DNA from: Nonomuraea sediminis
GTDB taxonomy: Bacteria; Actinomycetota; Actinomycetes; Streptosporangiales; Streptosporangiaceae
Reading direction: 5' to 3'
Length of the DNA stretch: 64,000 nucleotides
Assembly (NCBI RefSeq): GCF_018531495.1
Contig: NZ_JAHDTI010000001.1
Location: 1,364,001-1,428,000 of the forward strand
Under the pieces are notes generated by a model that saw nothing but the letters and a program-made list of their open reading frames with translations, was not told the DNA's origin and ran no database searches. Position numbers and translations under genes: made by a program. The first letter of the stretch is position 1. Every line of letters starts with the position of its first letter. Shown here in pieces: positions 39,437-48,639 of the stretch.

Positions 39437-41614
39437 TCAGACTCCGGCCTGTTCTTCGAGCCTGGCTCCTGCGGCCGGGGTCGGCTTCGATGCGCGGCGT
39501 CCGGGCATCCACCAGTTGGCCTTGCCGAACAGCTCCATGACGGCGGGAACCAGGATCATCCGGACGATGGTGGCGTCGATGAGCACGGCGACGGCCATGC
39601 CCAGACCTCCCTGCTTGACGGCGATGTCAGGGCCGAGTAGGGAGGTGGTGAAGACGGCGATCATGATCGCGGCGGCGGCCGTGATGACCTTGGCGGTCCC
39701 TGCCAGCCCCCGGGCAACGGCCGTGCGGGTGTCGCCGGTTCGCTCGTATTCCTCACGGACCCGGGAGATCAGAAAGACCTGGTAGTCCATCGACAGGCCG
39801 AACAGGACCGGGAACATCATCATCGGGACCCAGGTCGTGACCGGCATGGCGGCGGGAAAGCCGAGGGCGGGGCCGAACCATCCCCATTGGACGACCGCGA
39901 CGATCACACCGTAAGCGGCGCCGATGGACAGCAGGTTCATGACCGCGGCCTGCAGGGCGATCGTGACCGACCGGACCAGCGCAATCAAAAGGACCATGGA
40001 GATCGCGATGACGACCGCGATCATCAGGGGCAGGCGGGAGCCGGACTCCTCCGCGACGTCGATGGTGGCGGCGTTCGGGCCGCCGACGAGGACGTGCCGG
40101 CCGCCGGGTGCGCTGGGCAGCACGTTGTCGCGGAGCTTGTGCACCAGGTTCGCGGTCGCCTCATCCTGGAACCCGGTCGCAGGGAAGGCGATGAAGGTGG
40201 CGGCCTGCCCATCCTTACTGACCCGAGGTGGCGTGACGTAGGCGATGCCGTCGGTGTTGCGGACCGCTTCGACGACGGGACTCAGGTCGGCGTCGGTGGA
40301 GTCGACCTGCGTGGTGAAGATCAGCGGTGCGCCGTAGCCGGGCCCGAAGCCTTCGGAGAGGATCTTGTAGGAGGTGTAGCTGCTCCTGTCGTGGGGCTGA
40401 ACGCTGGCGTCAGGCTGGCTCAGCCGCATGGACAACGTGGGTGCGGCCAGCACCAGCAGAACCGCGCCGGCCAGCGTCGCGGCGATCATCGGCCTGCGCT
40501 GCACCGTGCCGGCCCAGCGCTCGGCGGGGGTACGGCGCTGCCGGGACGGACCGGTGACGGACTGGTTGCCGCGCGGCGCGCGACGGGGCAGGCGCAGCGA
40601 GTTGATCTTGTAGCCGGTGAAGCCCAGGAACGCGGGCAGCAGGGTCACCGCGGCGATCATCGTCACCAGCACGATCATCGACGTGGCAACGGCCACCCCG
40701 GTCATCAACCGCTGTCCCATGACCACCAAGCCGAGCAACGCGATCACGACGGTGACGCCGGCGAACAGCACCGCGTGACCGGCAGTGGTGAGGGCCTTGA
40801 CCGTGGCGCTCTCGGGGTCATCGCCCTCCTGCAGGCTGTCCTTGTACCGGGTCACGATGAACAGGGCATAGTCGATGCCGACCCCGAGCCCGATCATCGC
40901 GCCGAAGACCAAGGTGAAATCCGGCCCGGGAACCAGGTACCCGACCAGCTTCATCAGCGCGAGGCCGGCCACGATCGCCAGGAGGGCGGTCACGATCGGC
41001 AAGCCCATCGCCACCAGCGAGCCGAAGGCGATGAACAAGATCACCGCTGCCGCCAGGAGGCCGACGCTTTCGGCCGGACCTTGCGGGGGCGTCTCGGCCT
41101 TTTCCGCCATGTACCCGCCCAGGCCAAGCGTGACGCTGTCGTCGGAGGCCGCCTTGACCATGTCCACCAGGGGCTTGACCTCGGTCTTGTCCACCTCCTT
41201 GTCGCTCAGCGGGATCGTCGTGCGGGCGATCCGACGGTCCGCCGTCACCAGGCTCTTGTCGTCATACGGCGACGTCATCGGTCCGGTGACGGCAGAGTCG
41301 GCGAGCCCGGCGAGGACCTTCTCGATCTTCTGCCGGGCGGCGGGATCATCGATTCCCTTGTCCGCCTTGATCGCGAGGGTCAGCGTGTCGCCTTGCTGCT
41401 CGGGGAAATGCCGCTCGATCAATTCCTGCGCCTTGGCGGATTCGGAGTTTCCACCGGTGAAGTCGTTGTCGGGGGCTGCGCCGTACCCGAAGCCGACCAA
41501 CGCCACGGCGATCACGCCGACGATCCAGGTGAGCAGGACCAGACGGCGGCGCCGATAGCAGAATCGGGCCAGCCTCGCCAGGGCTCCATCGGTATGGGAA
41601 GTCTCGGTTCTCAA
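39437..41614 (-). CDS. MMPL/RND-family exporter
   Basis: A 725-residue transporter of the actinobacterial MMPL type. The first helix lies at about residues 20-45, followed by an extracytoplasmic domain, a helix block with DFTLVFGAMIGLGVGIDYAL (the conserved GxxxDY), a second external domain, and a second block with LFGLSMDYQVFLISRVREEY. The repeated two-half architecture and the GxxxDY motifs define the family, which uses the proton gradient to export lipids or drugs. It is 64 bp after the Rieske gene and probably in the same operon. Confidence 0.93.
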   Translation of the reverse strand: MRTETSHTDGALARLARFCYRRRRLVLLTWIVGVIAVALVGFGYGAAPDNDFTGGNSESAKAQELIERHFPEQQGDTLTLAIKADKGIDDPAARQKIEKVLAGLADSAVTGPMTSPYDDKSLVTADRRIARTTIPLSDKEVDKTEVKPLVDMVKAASDDSVTLGLGGYMAEKAETPPQGPAESVGLLAAAVILFIAFGSLVAMGLPIVTALLAIVAGLALMKLVGYLVPGPDFTLVFGAMIGLGVGIDYALFIVTRYKDSLQEGDDPESATVKALTTAGHAVLFAGVTVVIALLGLVVMGQRLMTGVAVATSMIVLVTMIAAVTLLPAFLGFTGYKINSLRLPRRAPRGNQSVTGPSRQRRTPAERWAGTVQRRPMIAATLAGAVLLVLAAPTLSMRLSQPDASVQPHDRSSYTSYKILSEGFGPGYGAPLIFTTQVDSTDADLSPVVEAVRNTDGIAYVTPPRVSKDGQAATFIAFPATGFQDEATANLVHKLRDNVLPSAPGGRHVLVGGPNAATIDVAEESGSRLPLMIAVVIAISMVLLIALVRSVTIALQAAVMNLLSIGAAYGVIVAVVQWGWFGPALGFPAAMPVTTWVPMMMFPVLFGLSMDYQVFLISRVREEYERTGDTRTAVARGLAGTAKVITAAAAIMIAVFTTSLLGPDIAVKQGGLGMAVAVLIDATIVRMILVPAVMELFGKANWWMPGRRASKPTPAAGARLEEQAGV

Positions 41615-41678
41615 TTCTTCTCCTCAAAGTCGTTCTATTCATCGGGCTAGGTCCATCCGGAAGTTGGCGGTTGGACCT

Positions 41679-42251
41679 TCAGGCGATCGTGATCTGGCCG
41701 TCGATGACCTTTACTGGGATTTCGATCAGCGATGCGCGCGCCGGCCCTCCGGTCACCTGACCGTTCTCGTCGAAGGTCGAGCCGTGGCAAGGGCAGCGAA
41801 ATCCGGGGCCGACGTAGGAGATCGGGCAACCCTGATGGGTGCAGGTGGCGTTGAACGCCAGGAACGTGTCCGGGGTCGGGCGCAGGAGATAGGCAGGTGC
41901 CCCATTCGGCGCGGTGAAGGGTTTCGCCGACCCGGCGGCGATGTCGGCGGCGGCAGCGATCACCGGCCCTGTGCTCGCCGAGTCCCTCGGGGAGGTCACG
42001 GGGCGCCGGGCGAGTGCCAGCGCGCTCCCCGCGGCCACTCCGACAGCGGTCGTCGCGGCCGCGATCAGACCGCCCCGTAGCGCGGTACGGCGCTTGATGT
42101 CGTCCTGTACGGCAGTCCTCTCATCCGGCGTGCCGCGCGTCGGTAGACCGAGTTTGTGACGCACCCTCGCCTGCAGCCAGGCGGTCAATGACAACACGGT
42201 GCCACCGAGAAAGGCGCGCAGCGGCAGCAGCGCCCGGCGCATCATCTTCAT
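41679..42251 (-). CDS. Tat-exported Rieske [2Fe-2S] protein
   Basis: A 190-residue protein from ATG 42251, overlapping the upstream stop (ATGA). A twin-arginine region (KRRTALRGGLIAAATTAVGV) suggests Tat export or anchoring of a folded Fe-S protein. The cluster motifs are CTHQGCPISY and CPCHGSTFDENG, exactly C-x-H and C-x2-H. The fold is that of ferredoxin-type Rieske proteins. Pairing with an exported copper monooxygenase-like protein suggests electron delivery at the outer face of the membrane. Confidence 0.9.
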   Translation of the reverse strand: MKMMRRALLPLRAFLGGTVLSLTAWLQARVRHKLGLPTRGTPDERTAVQDDIKRRTALRGGLIAAATTAVGVAAGSALALARRPVTSPRDSASTGPVIAAAADIAAGSAKPFTAPNGAPAYLLRPTPDTFLAFNATCTHQGCPISYVGPGFRCPCHGSTFDENGQVTGGPARASLIEIPVKVIDGQITIA

Positions 42252-43426
42252 GCGGCAGCCGAGGTGATCATGAAGCCGGTGCACATTTCATCGCTTGAGC
42301 CGTCACCCCAGACCACGTATCGCGGTGGGAGTTTGCTCAGCGCCGGCAGTTGCTTCCGCAAAGTGGCGTCGTGAGTACAGGTGACCCGCAGCGTATCTCC
42401 TGGCTTGACGTCGACAGGGGTGGGCAATGGCCAGGTTTTCTGATTGTCGAAGTCGAAGTTGGGGACGTCGAGCAAGGTCTGGGCCTGGGCGGTGCCGGGA
42501 TTGAGCTCGACCTTGATCGAGCGCCCGAGCATGTGCATGTGTCCCAGCGCCGCGTACACCGTCATGGGCTGCCGTATCGGATAGTCACAGCGCTGGGTGT
42601 TGCCGGGCATCGGCTTGCCCTTGCCGCAGAGTTCCAGCAATTGCTGCGCGATACCCCCGACCCTGTCACCGAAGCGCTTGGTGACATCCGCGACCGAGGC
42701 GGCGCGGTCGCACAGCACACCGGACTCCCCACTGGCGCAGGGCAGTTCGATCGGCGCCTGCAGAGGGAGCGTGCGCAGGGGTTTGGTGGCCGCCGTGCCG
42801 TCGGTCAGTCGCAACCGGACGCTGGACCGGTCCGTTTCGCCCGTGCGGCCGTCCGTGGCCAGCAGGTTGTAGTGCGCCTGAACGACGATCAGGCTGCCGG
42901 GCTTGACGGGGAAGCCGACATCCTGCTTGAGAACGCTTTCTGTGCCGTTGGGGGTCCACGCGCTGGCGTAGGTTCCCGCTACTCGGCCCAACCCGGTATC
43001 GCCGAAACAGGTCCAGCCGGGGCCCTGCGTCTCGGCGTCCTTGGCGTGCGCCCGTGCTGCGGCCTCGGGTGCCACCACCTGGACGACGGCGTGGTGCACG
43101 ATCTTCGCATTCTGGGGCTGGAAGAGGGCTCCGGTCAGGAACATCGGCTTGGTCACGTGTGGATCGATCAGCAGGCACCGGTAATCATCGGTGCCGCCAT
43201 GGGGAGCGGACGGCGTATACGACTCCGGCATGGTCAGGTTGACGAACCGCTCGCCGGTTCGCAATGGCTGCGAGGCCGCGGGCGAGGAACTGCCATGGCC
43301 ATGGTGCGGCGCCGGGTCTGCCACAGAATCCGCGGAGTCCGACGCGCAGGCGGCGAGCCCCATCACCATGGCCACCGAACCCGCTGCCAGGGCAGTCATA
43401 CGCTGGTGCCTCATCCGTTTCCTCAT
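42248..43426 (-). CDS. Exported copper type II monooxygenase-like lipoprotein
   Basis: A 392-residue protein from ATG 43426 (AAAGG upstream). The signal peptide ends in a lipobox (MGLAAC), followed by a His-rich linker (PHHGHG). Segments DDYRCLLIDP, KIVHHAVVQVV, VVQAHYN, LGHMHMLGRS and SDEMCTGFM match the copper-ligand motifs of the PHM/DBM-like ascorbate-dependent monooxygenase fold (His-His, HxH, Met). All ligands appear present. It should hydroxylate a small substrate outside the cell. It heads an operon with Rieske and MMPL genes, and is divergent from a TCS with a palindrome between them. Confidence 0.82.
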   Translation of the reverse strand: MRKRMRHQRMTALAAGSVAMVMGLAACASDSADSVADPAPHHGHGSSSPAASQPLRTGERFVNLTMPESYTPSAPHGGTDDYRCLLIDPHVTKPMFLTGALFQPQNAKIVHHAVVQVVAPEAAARAHAKDAETQGPGWTCFGDTGLGRVAGTYASAWTPNGTESVLKQDVGFPVKPGSLIVVQAHYNLLATDGRTGETDRSSVRLRLTDGTAATKPLRTLPLQAPIELPCASGESGVLCDRAASVADVTKRFGDRVGGIAQQLLELCGKGKPMPGNTQRCDYPIRQPMTVYAALGHMHMLGRSIKVELNPGTAQAQTLLDVPNFDFDNQKTWPLPTPVDVKPGDTLRVTCTHDATLRKQLPALSKLPPRYVVWGDGSSDEMCTGFMITSAAA

Positions 43427-43606
43427 GATGACCTTTCGTGTCTGGCACGGGCACGCCCATCCGGCGGAGAACTGTGCTGCGGGTGAAAGCGCTAAGCACG
43501 ACACGCGTCCAGCTGACGGGCTGCCCTCATGGAGGTGTTCGCAGGTCTTTCGCGGACTCCATCGTCGCGTTGCCGAGCCGCCGTGGGCCTCCGGCAACGG
43601 GCGGCA

Positions 43607-43632
43607 GCGCCTACGCAGGTCTGTGTAGGCGC
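43607..43632. promoter_or_regulatory. 12-bp inverted repeat upstream of intact kinase (candidate operator)
   Basis: GCGCCTACGCAG and CTGTGTAGGCGC flank a GT spacer with one mismatch. It lies 85 bases before the kinase ATG at 43717, in the region shared with the divergent copper-enzyme operon. It matches the palindrome at 27406-27433 in core sequence, spacer length and distance to the kinase start. Confidence 0.72.
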
Positions 43633-43716
43633 CTCGTGCCCGGCTACATCCGTCGTCGTAGGCGCTCGCGCAGCTGGGCGGAGTGTTCTCGCGGACGGGA
43701 ACCGTAGGATCGCAGC

Positions 43717-44931
43717 ATGGAACACCGCGTGATGTCGTTGCGTCTGCCGGCGCAGGCGCAGGACGTGTTGCTCGCGCTCTTCATCACCGTGATGCAGGTT
43801 CAGGGCACGATCGTCCGCAATACCGGTGAGGTGGTGCAGCGCCCCCTCACCGACCTCGGAAATCTGGGATTCGGCCTGCTGATCGTGAGCGGCGTGGTCG
43901 TCGCCGTCCGCCGCCGATGGCCGGTGCTGGTGTTCGTCACCGCCGCGCTCGCCAGCTCGGTGTACTACAGCCTTGACTTCCCGGACGGGCCCGGCTGGCT
44001 CGGACTCTTCGTCGCCCTGTACACCCTCGCCGCCTACGGTGACGGGCGCCGGTCGCTGGTGATCGCTGGTGTGGGCACCTCGATGCTCACCGTCGTCTGG
44101 CTGGTCGCCGCTGCCGACATCGAGCCACGCGCCGCCATCGGGTGGGTGTTCTTCCGGATCGGCGCGTCGGTCATGAGCGCGGCGCTCGGCGAGTCCGTTC
44201 GGTCCCGGCAGGTCATCGCGACCGAAGCTCAGGAGCGCGCCGAGTTGGCCGAACGGACGCGCGATGAGGAAGCGCGAGCGCGGGTCGACGCCGAAAGGCT
44301 CCGGATCGCGCGCGAGGTCCACGACACCGTCGCGCACGCCATAGCGATCATCAACGTCCAGTCCGGTGTCACCGCGCACGTGCTCGACAAGCGGCCGGAC
44401 GTGGCGCGCGAGGCGCTGCGCGCCATCGAGCAGACCAGTTCCCGGGCGCTCCAGGAGATGCGGGCCATCCTCGGGGTGCTCCGCGACGACAACGGCAACG
44501 ACGACGGGCGCGAGCCGTACCCAGGTCTGGGGCAAATCGACGAGCTGGCCGCCAAGGCACGTGAGGCCGGGCTCGAGGTCGAGCTCGAGGAGACCTCGCC
44601 CGCGGCCCCGTTGCCCAGCGCGGTAGGGAGCGCCGCCTACCGCATCGTTCAAGAATCGATCACCAACGTGGTCCGCCACGCCGGTCCCACCAGGGTGACG
44701 GTCGCGCTGAACCCCGGGATCGAGGCCCTGGAGATCCGCGTGACCGATGAGGGAAGCCGTGCCGCCCCAGGCCATCACTCAGCGGATCCGCGCCCAGCGG
44801 GTCGCGGGATTCTCGGCATGCGCGAACGCTGTCAGCTGCTGGGCGGGGAGCTCCACGCCGGGCCGCTTCCGGGCGGCGGGTTCGAGGTCAGGGCACGACT
44901 GCCCCTCGCGCTGACCGGGGCGCGCCTGTGA
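43717..44931 (+). CDS. NarL-type sensor histidine kinase (TCS copy 2, intact)
   Basis: A 404-residue membrane kinase. Residues about 15-135 hold 4-5 membrane segments with short loops (VLLALFITVMQVQGTIV, LGFGLLIVSGVVVAV, LGLFVALYTLAAYG). HisKA_3 dimerisation has His202 in RIAREVHDTVAHA; the ATPase domain has the N-box QESITNVVRH and GRGILGMRERC. The stop overlaps the regulator's GTG (GTGA). With almost no extracellular domain it probably senses membrane or intramembrane cues. It is the intact paralogue of the broken kinase at 26208-27321. Confidence 0.93.
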   Translation: MEHRVMSLRLPAQAQDVLLALFITVMQVQGTIVRNTGEVVQRPLTDLGNLGFGLLIVSGVVVAVRRRWPVLVFVTAALASSVYYSLDFPDGPGWLGLFVALYTLAAYGDGRRSLVIAGVGTSMLTVVWLVAAADIEPRAAIGWVFFRIGASVMSAALGESVRSRQVIATEAQERAELAERTRDEEARARVDAERLRIAREVHDTVAHAIAIINVQSGVTAHVLDKRPDVAREALRAIEQTSSRALQEMRAILGVLRDDNGNDDGREPYPGLGQIDELAAKAREAGLEVELEETSPAAPLPSAVGSAAYRIVQESITNVVRHAGPTRVTVALNPGIEALEIRVTDEGSRAAPGHHSADPRPAGRGILGMRERCQLLGGELHAGPLPGGGFEVRARLPLALTGARL

Positions 44932-45626
44932 ACGCGGCCGCCGGCTCACCGTTGACCGACGCTCCGATCAAGGTGCTGCTGGCCGACGACGAGAGGCTCG
45001 TGCGATCCGGGTTCAAGGTCCTGCTCGACCTCGAGGAGGGCATCACGGTGGTGGGCGAAGCTACCAACGGCGCCGAAGCCGTCGAAAAGGCTCGCGCCAC
45101 CCGCCCCGACGTCGTCCTCATGGACATCCGCATGCCGAAGCTGGACGGGATCCAAGCCACCGCCCAGATCACCGGGACGCGCGGGTTGGAGCAGGTGCGA
45201 GTCCTCATCCTCACCACCTACGACACCGACGAGTACGTCCTCGACGCGTTGCAGGCCGGCGCCAGCGGCTTCCTGCTCAAAGATGCCGGACCGGCGGAGC
45301 TCCTGCACGCCATCCGGGTGATCGCCGCCGGCGAGGCGCTGCTAGCGCCGCGGATCACCCGGCGCCTCATTGGCCGGCTCACCGCTCGACGAACAGTTGC
45401 CCGGGTCGCGGAGGACCGGCTCGCGGTGCTGACTGATCGCGAGCGCGAGGTCCTGGCCCTGGTGGGGCAGGGCCTGAGCAATCACGAGATCGGCGCCGCG
45501 TTGTTTCTCAGCCCGGCCACCGCGCGCACCCATGTCAGCCGCGCGATGGCGAAACTGGAGGCGCGCGACCGTGCGCAACTGGTCTTCATCGCTTACCAAA
45601 CAGGACTGGTCAGCCCTGGCATGTAA
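44928..45626 (+). CDS. NarL/LuxR-family response regulator (TCS copy 2)
   Basis: A 232-residue regulator with phospho-acceptor Asp66 (VVLMDIRMPKLDGIQATAQI), the FLLKDAG lysine, and the HTH (LTDREREVLALVGQGLSNHE). It is a close paralogue of the regulator at 25528 and shares essentially the same recognition helix (LSPAT-RTHVSRAMAKL), so both should bind the same palindrome. It is coupled to its kinase and probably controls the divergent copper-monooxygenase operon and itself. Confidence 0.93.
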   Translation: MNAAAGSPLTDAPIKVLLADDERLVRSGFKVLLDLEEGITVVGEATNGAEAVEKARATRPDVVLMDIRMPKLDGIQATAQITGTRGLEQVRVLILTTYDTDEYVLDALQAGASGFLLKDAGPAELLHAIRVIAAGEALLAPRITRRLIGRLTARRTVARVAEDRLAVLTDREREVLALVGQGLSNHEIGAALFLSPATARTHVSRAMAKLEARDRAQLVFIAYQTGLVSPGM

Positions 45627-46140
45627 GGCAGGCAACGCCCGCGTTCGCGCAGTGCCTAGCAAGGGCAGCGACCGGAAATGATCACGGGTCGGCGTTTGGA
45701 CGCTTCTGCCGGTTGGATAGGTCGATCACGGTCGATCCTGTGGGTGCCAAGAACTCGGTCACCCTATGCGACCTGCGTGTATTCGTGAATCAGCCCACCT
45801 AGGCGGTCACGTCGGATGACCTTATATCACCCTCAGCAGGGTCAGGAAGGGCTCGTAGCGGAGCCGCCTGGCCCAGGGAGCGATGTGGGCGATGCTCATT
45901 GAAATGGGTCTCGTAGGCAGCCAGCACGAGTCGTAAGTGGCGGGTGTTGACAATGAGAATCCGATCGAGAAGTTCGCGGCGCAGGCCGCGGATCCAGCGT
46001 TCGGCGAACGCGTTGGCGCGCGGAGCTCGAGGCGGTGTCTTGATGATGAGGATGCCCTCAGCCGTGAAGAGTTCGTCGAACATCGCGGTGAACTTCGTAT
46101 CCCGATCGCGGATGAGGAACCTGAACCCCTCCGCCCTGTC
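45627..46140 (-). pseudogene. rve-type transposase C-terminal fragment
   Basis: The coding match covers about 45764-46140: [40 protein letters not shown] and [20 protein letters not shown]. The last residues ([16 protein letters not shown]) are in a different frame because of a single-base shift near 45805. The N-terminal half is missing here; a fragment of similar type is at 46720-47133. The remaining 45627-45763 is IS end plus spacer after the regulator gene. Confidence 0.75.
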
Positions 46141-46171
46141 CCCCAGCATATTCGACCTGGTGAGATCCACC

Positions 46172-46585
46172 ATGGAACGGCTCGACCTGCGCGAGGCGGT
46201 CGCAGACGCCTCCAACGGCGACCAGTATCTGGTCACCGACATCAGCGGTCCGCGTTTCCACATGAACGACAGTGGCTTAGTCCCGGTGTATCTGCGGACC
46301 ACCGGCGATTCCGAGCGTCTGAGGCCACTGATCGAGCTGCAGATCATCTGCACCAGCCGCGTGGATGTGCGCCCGGTGAACCTGACGGGCGGCGAACTGC
46401 AGGGCACAGCGTACGCATACGGTTCAGGACGCGTGGCCGGTCTCGACGCGCTCCTGGTCTTTACCGAGGACGACGACAGCGAACAGTTCATAGTCCGGCT
46501 CGCCGACGGAGCGGGCACCGTGATCGACTTCACCGCTGACCGGGAACGGCAAGAGCTTCTTCCGCATAGGCCCGACGCAGATTAA
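46172..46585 (+). CDS. Hypothetical protein between two IS fragments
   Basis: A 137-residue acidic protein ([40 protein letters not shown]) with beta-rich character. It has no recognised motif and no clear ribosome site. It may be the C-terminal remains of a larger gene, since the frame is open upstream into antisense IS sequence. It is called because codon bias is good over its whole length. Confidence 0.45.
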   Translation: MERLDLREAVADASNGDQYLVTDISGPRFHMNDSGLVPVYLRTTGDSERLRPLIELQIICTSRVDVRPVNLTGGELQGTAYAYGSGRVAGLDALLVFTEDDDSEQFIVRLADGAGTVIDFTADRERQELLPHRPDAD

Positions 46586-46719
46586 GCGACACTCTGGTCG
46601 ACGTCGCTGCCAGCCTTCGCTGGCTTCCTCCGATACTTCTCGGGCATCACCGCTGCGTGGCCATATGCGGACAAGATTTCCGTTTCGGCGGCGTCTGCGT
46701 GGAAACCGCGTAGGCTCGG

Positions 46720-47133
46720 CGCCTCAGTTCACCGTGGATGCGCCGGTGGGCCCCAGCGGGGATTCTCCGCGGCCATGCGCAGGATCAGGGCCTTGACCCC
46801 AGCCGCGGTGGATGGCCGTCCGGGACGGCGACGGTTGCTGTAGTCCCACTTCATCGCCACGAGTTTGCGGTGCCAGGCCAACAGGGTGACTGGGGTTATC
46901 GGGAAGATCTTCCCCCATTGGCTGCGGGGTATCAGGTGCGAGAGCGCCGCGAACCACAAGCGGTCGGCTGGTTCATAGCGCACCCGTGGGCACCTGGCGG
47001 CGTAGGACCGCGTTCTGGTGTCGTAGTACCAGCAGTTCCGCCTCCTTGGAGACGCTGCTCCGTAGCAGAAGTGCGGGCAGAGACAGCAGGCGCCGGGCCA
47101 CGGCGTACACCGTGGACAAGATCACGAAACATG
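46720..47133 (-). pseudogene. rve-type transposase N-terminal fragment
   Basis: RYEPADRLWFAALSHLIPRS, VTLLAWHRKLVAMKWDY and RRPGRPSTAAGVKALILRMA are the N-terminal DNA-binding region of this transposase type. The extreme N-terminus (AELLVLRHQNAVLRRQV-like) is in another frame, and there is another shift near 46745. The fragment stops at 46720, well short of the catalytic domain. Confidence 0.7.
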
Positions 47134-47165
47134 ATCCCAGGCGACCCGGACCGGCCGCTCGGCGC

Positions 47166-47197
47166 CCTCAGCCCCTCAGCCCCTCAGCCCCTCAGCC
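47166..47197 (+). repeat. 8-bp tandem repeat (CCTCAGCC x4)
   Basis: Four head-to-tail copies of CCTCAGCC lie between IS fragments. There are no spacers and no further copies, so it is a simple slippage repeat. Confidence 0.75.
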
Positions 47198-47299
47198 CAT
47201 GCGCCCACCGGACGAAGGGCTCTGCGCTGCAAGTGATTCGAGTTTTTGAGCCCCACACGATCCGCTCGGCGGCCTCGTCGCTCACCCCGACGGGTGGCC

Positions 47300-47500
47300 G
47301 TCTACGTGGGGTATCAAGCAGGCCGTCGGCCTGGCTGGCTCCTCACCTCGGCGGGCGCGCGCCCGCAGCACCCACTCGCGTAGGCTTCCCCGGCTCACGC
47401 CTAGATCAGCGGCGATGCCCTTGCAGGTCGCGCCAGGGGTGGACTCGTACAAGGCCACAGCATCGGCCTTGAACTCCTCCGAGTAGTCCTTCATCGCCAT
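47300..47500 (-). pseudogene. IS3-type OrfA (HTH) fragment
   Basis: MKDYSEEFKADAVALYESTP and IAADLGVSRGSLREWVLRAR are the HTH_Tnp_1 start of IS3-family OrfA. Only about 60 residues match before unrelated sequence and a stop; no OrfB follows. Confidence 0.78.
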
Positions 47501-47827
47501 CGGCGGTGTCTCGCTTCCTCCGGATCAAGCAAGATCCAGTATCAGCGTGTCCACCAACCGGGGGAAGTTCCGCATCCCGTCGGCCAGCCCTGGCGCCAGC
47601 TATTGGCCACAAAAGCGAATAGATGGCCCGTGCGGCCACGGACGTTAGATCCTGATCTCGTTCGTCATCGGCGAGCCCCGCTGTTCAGCCTGGCTCTAGC
47701 GCCGGCCGAGTGCCGTGCCCAAAAGAAGCCAGCGCCTGATCATCGCGGTGGCCGATGTGAGCTGATGAAGCAATTGTTGGCAGAGTTCAACGTCCCGGCC
47801 GTGTCGAAACCCTTGAGAGGTAGTGCC
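47501..47827. other. 327-bp stretch without recognised genes
   Basis: No conserved frame or repeat is evident. The last part, rich in AT for this genome, is likely the promoter region of the secreted-protein gene at 47828. Confidence 0.35.
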
Positions 47828-48298
47828 ATGAGAATCAGCCTTCAGAGCGCGGTGGCGGTCGGGGCAACTGCCTGCATGGCAGCGATGCTGATGTCGGCAC
47901 CCGCTCACGCCGACGATTCCTGTCGCACCACCGGTCCGGCGGACTTCAATTATGGATACAAGACCAATCCGTGCATGCGTGTGCTTTCTAATGGAGTTTA
48001 CGGATACGCAAACTACTGGAATGGGGGCACCGATGTCCGCATGTATGTTGAGGTGGGGCGGCAAAGGGCGCCGTACGGACAAGGGTCTGGCCCCGTCTAC
48101 TGGCTCGATTCCACGACCGCCAATGCGGTTACCTACCGCGGTCGCGATGGCTCATATCTTGGATACGTTCAGTCATATATGCCCGATTTCCAATTGGGAA
48201 CCTGTTTCTACGCCCGCACCTGGATGACTAACGCCGGGAAACCCTACAACGAAGCCGAGAGTGGTCCTGTGTGCTTCGGCGGAACGCCAAGCTGGTAG
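47828..48298 (+). CDS. Small secreted protein (156 aa) with four cysteines
   Basis: An N-terminal signal peptide (MRISLQSAVAVGATACMAAM to APAHA) precedes a mature domain of about 128 residues rich in Tyr, Gly and Asn (NYGYKTNPCMRVLSNGVYGY, WLDSTTANAVTYRGRDGSYL). Four Cys in the mature part suggest two disulfides. GC content is visibly lower than its neighbours, and it sits between IS fragments, which hints at acquisition. The pattern resembles secreted lectin-like or inhibitor-like actinomycete proteins; no family is assigned. Confidence 0.72.
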   Translation: MRISLQSAVAVGATACMAAMLMSAPAHADDSCRTTGPADFNYGYKTNPCMRVLSNGVYGYANYWNGGTDVRMYVEVGRQRAPYGQGSGPVYWLDSTTANAVTYRGRDGSYLGYVQSYMPDFQLGTCFYARTWMTNAGKPYNEAESGPVCFGGTPSW

Positions 48299-48408
48299 CA
48301 AATCCGGCAGATATCTACCGCGTTCTCGGACCGCTACAGAGGTTGAAAGGTTGAGGTGACTCGGCGTGGTTGCGTGCCTTTCGCCTGCTCGGTGACTATG
48401 CCGGTGGG

Positions 48409-48594
48409 ATGCGGTATCCGGATAGTGGTGGTCTGACCCCGGCCGCCCGAGCCAAGCGCGAGCAGGTGCGCATGCAAGCCGCGGAGTTATTCGCTGCCGG
48501 CGTGGCGCCCTGGTTGGTGGCCAAGCAGCTGAGAGTCTCGCGGAAGTCCGCCTACGCCTGGTATCGAGCCTGGCAGGCCGGAGGACTCGTCTAG
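48409..48594 (+). pseudogene. IS630-type transposase N-terminal fragment
   Basis: MRYPDSGGLTPAARAKREQV, then WLVAKQLRVSRKSAYAWYRA is the helix-turn-helix start of IS630-family transposases. It stops after about 61 codons (GLV, TAG) without the DDE part. Confidence 0.72.
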
Positions 48595-48639
48595 TTCCGC
48601 TCGGAAAGCCGTCGCGAACCTGGACGTTCCCGGCCACGC

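Noticed and set aside
47166..47197. Short tandem repeats as a possible CRISPR
   Set aside because: The units are 8 bp, contiguous, without spacers or cas genes, so it is a simple repeat.
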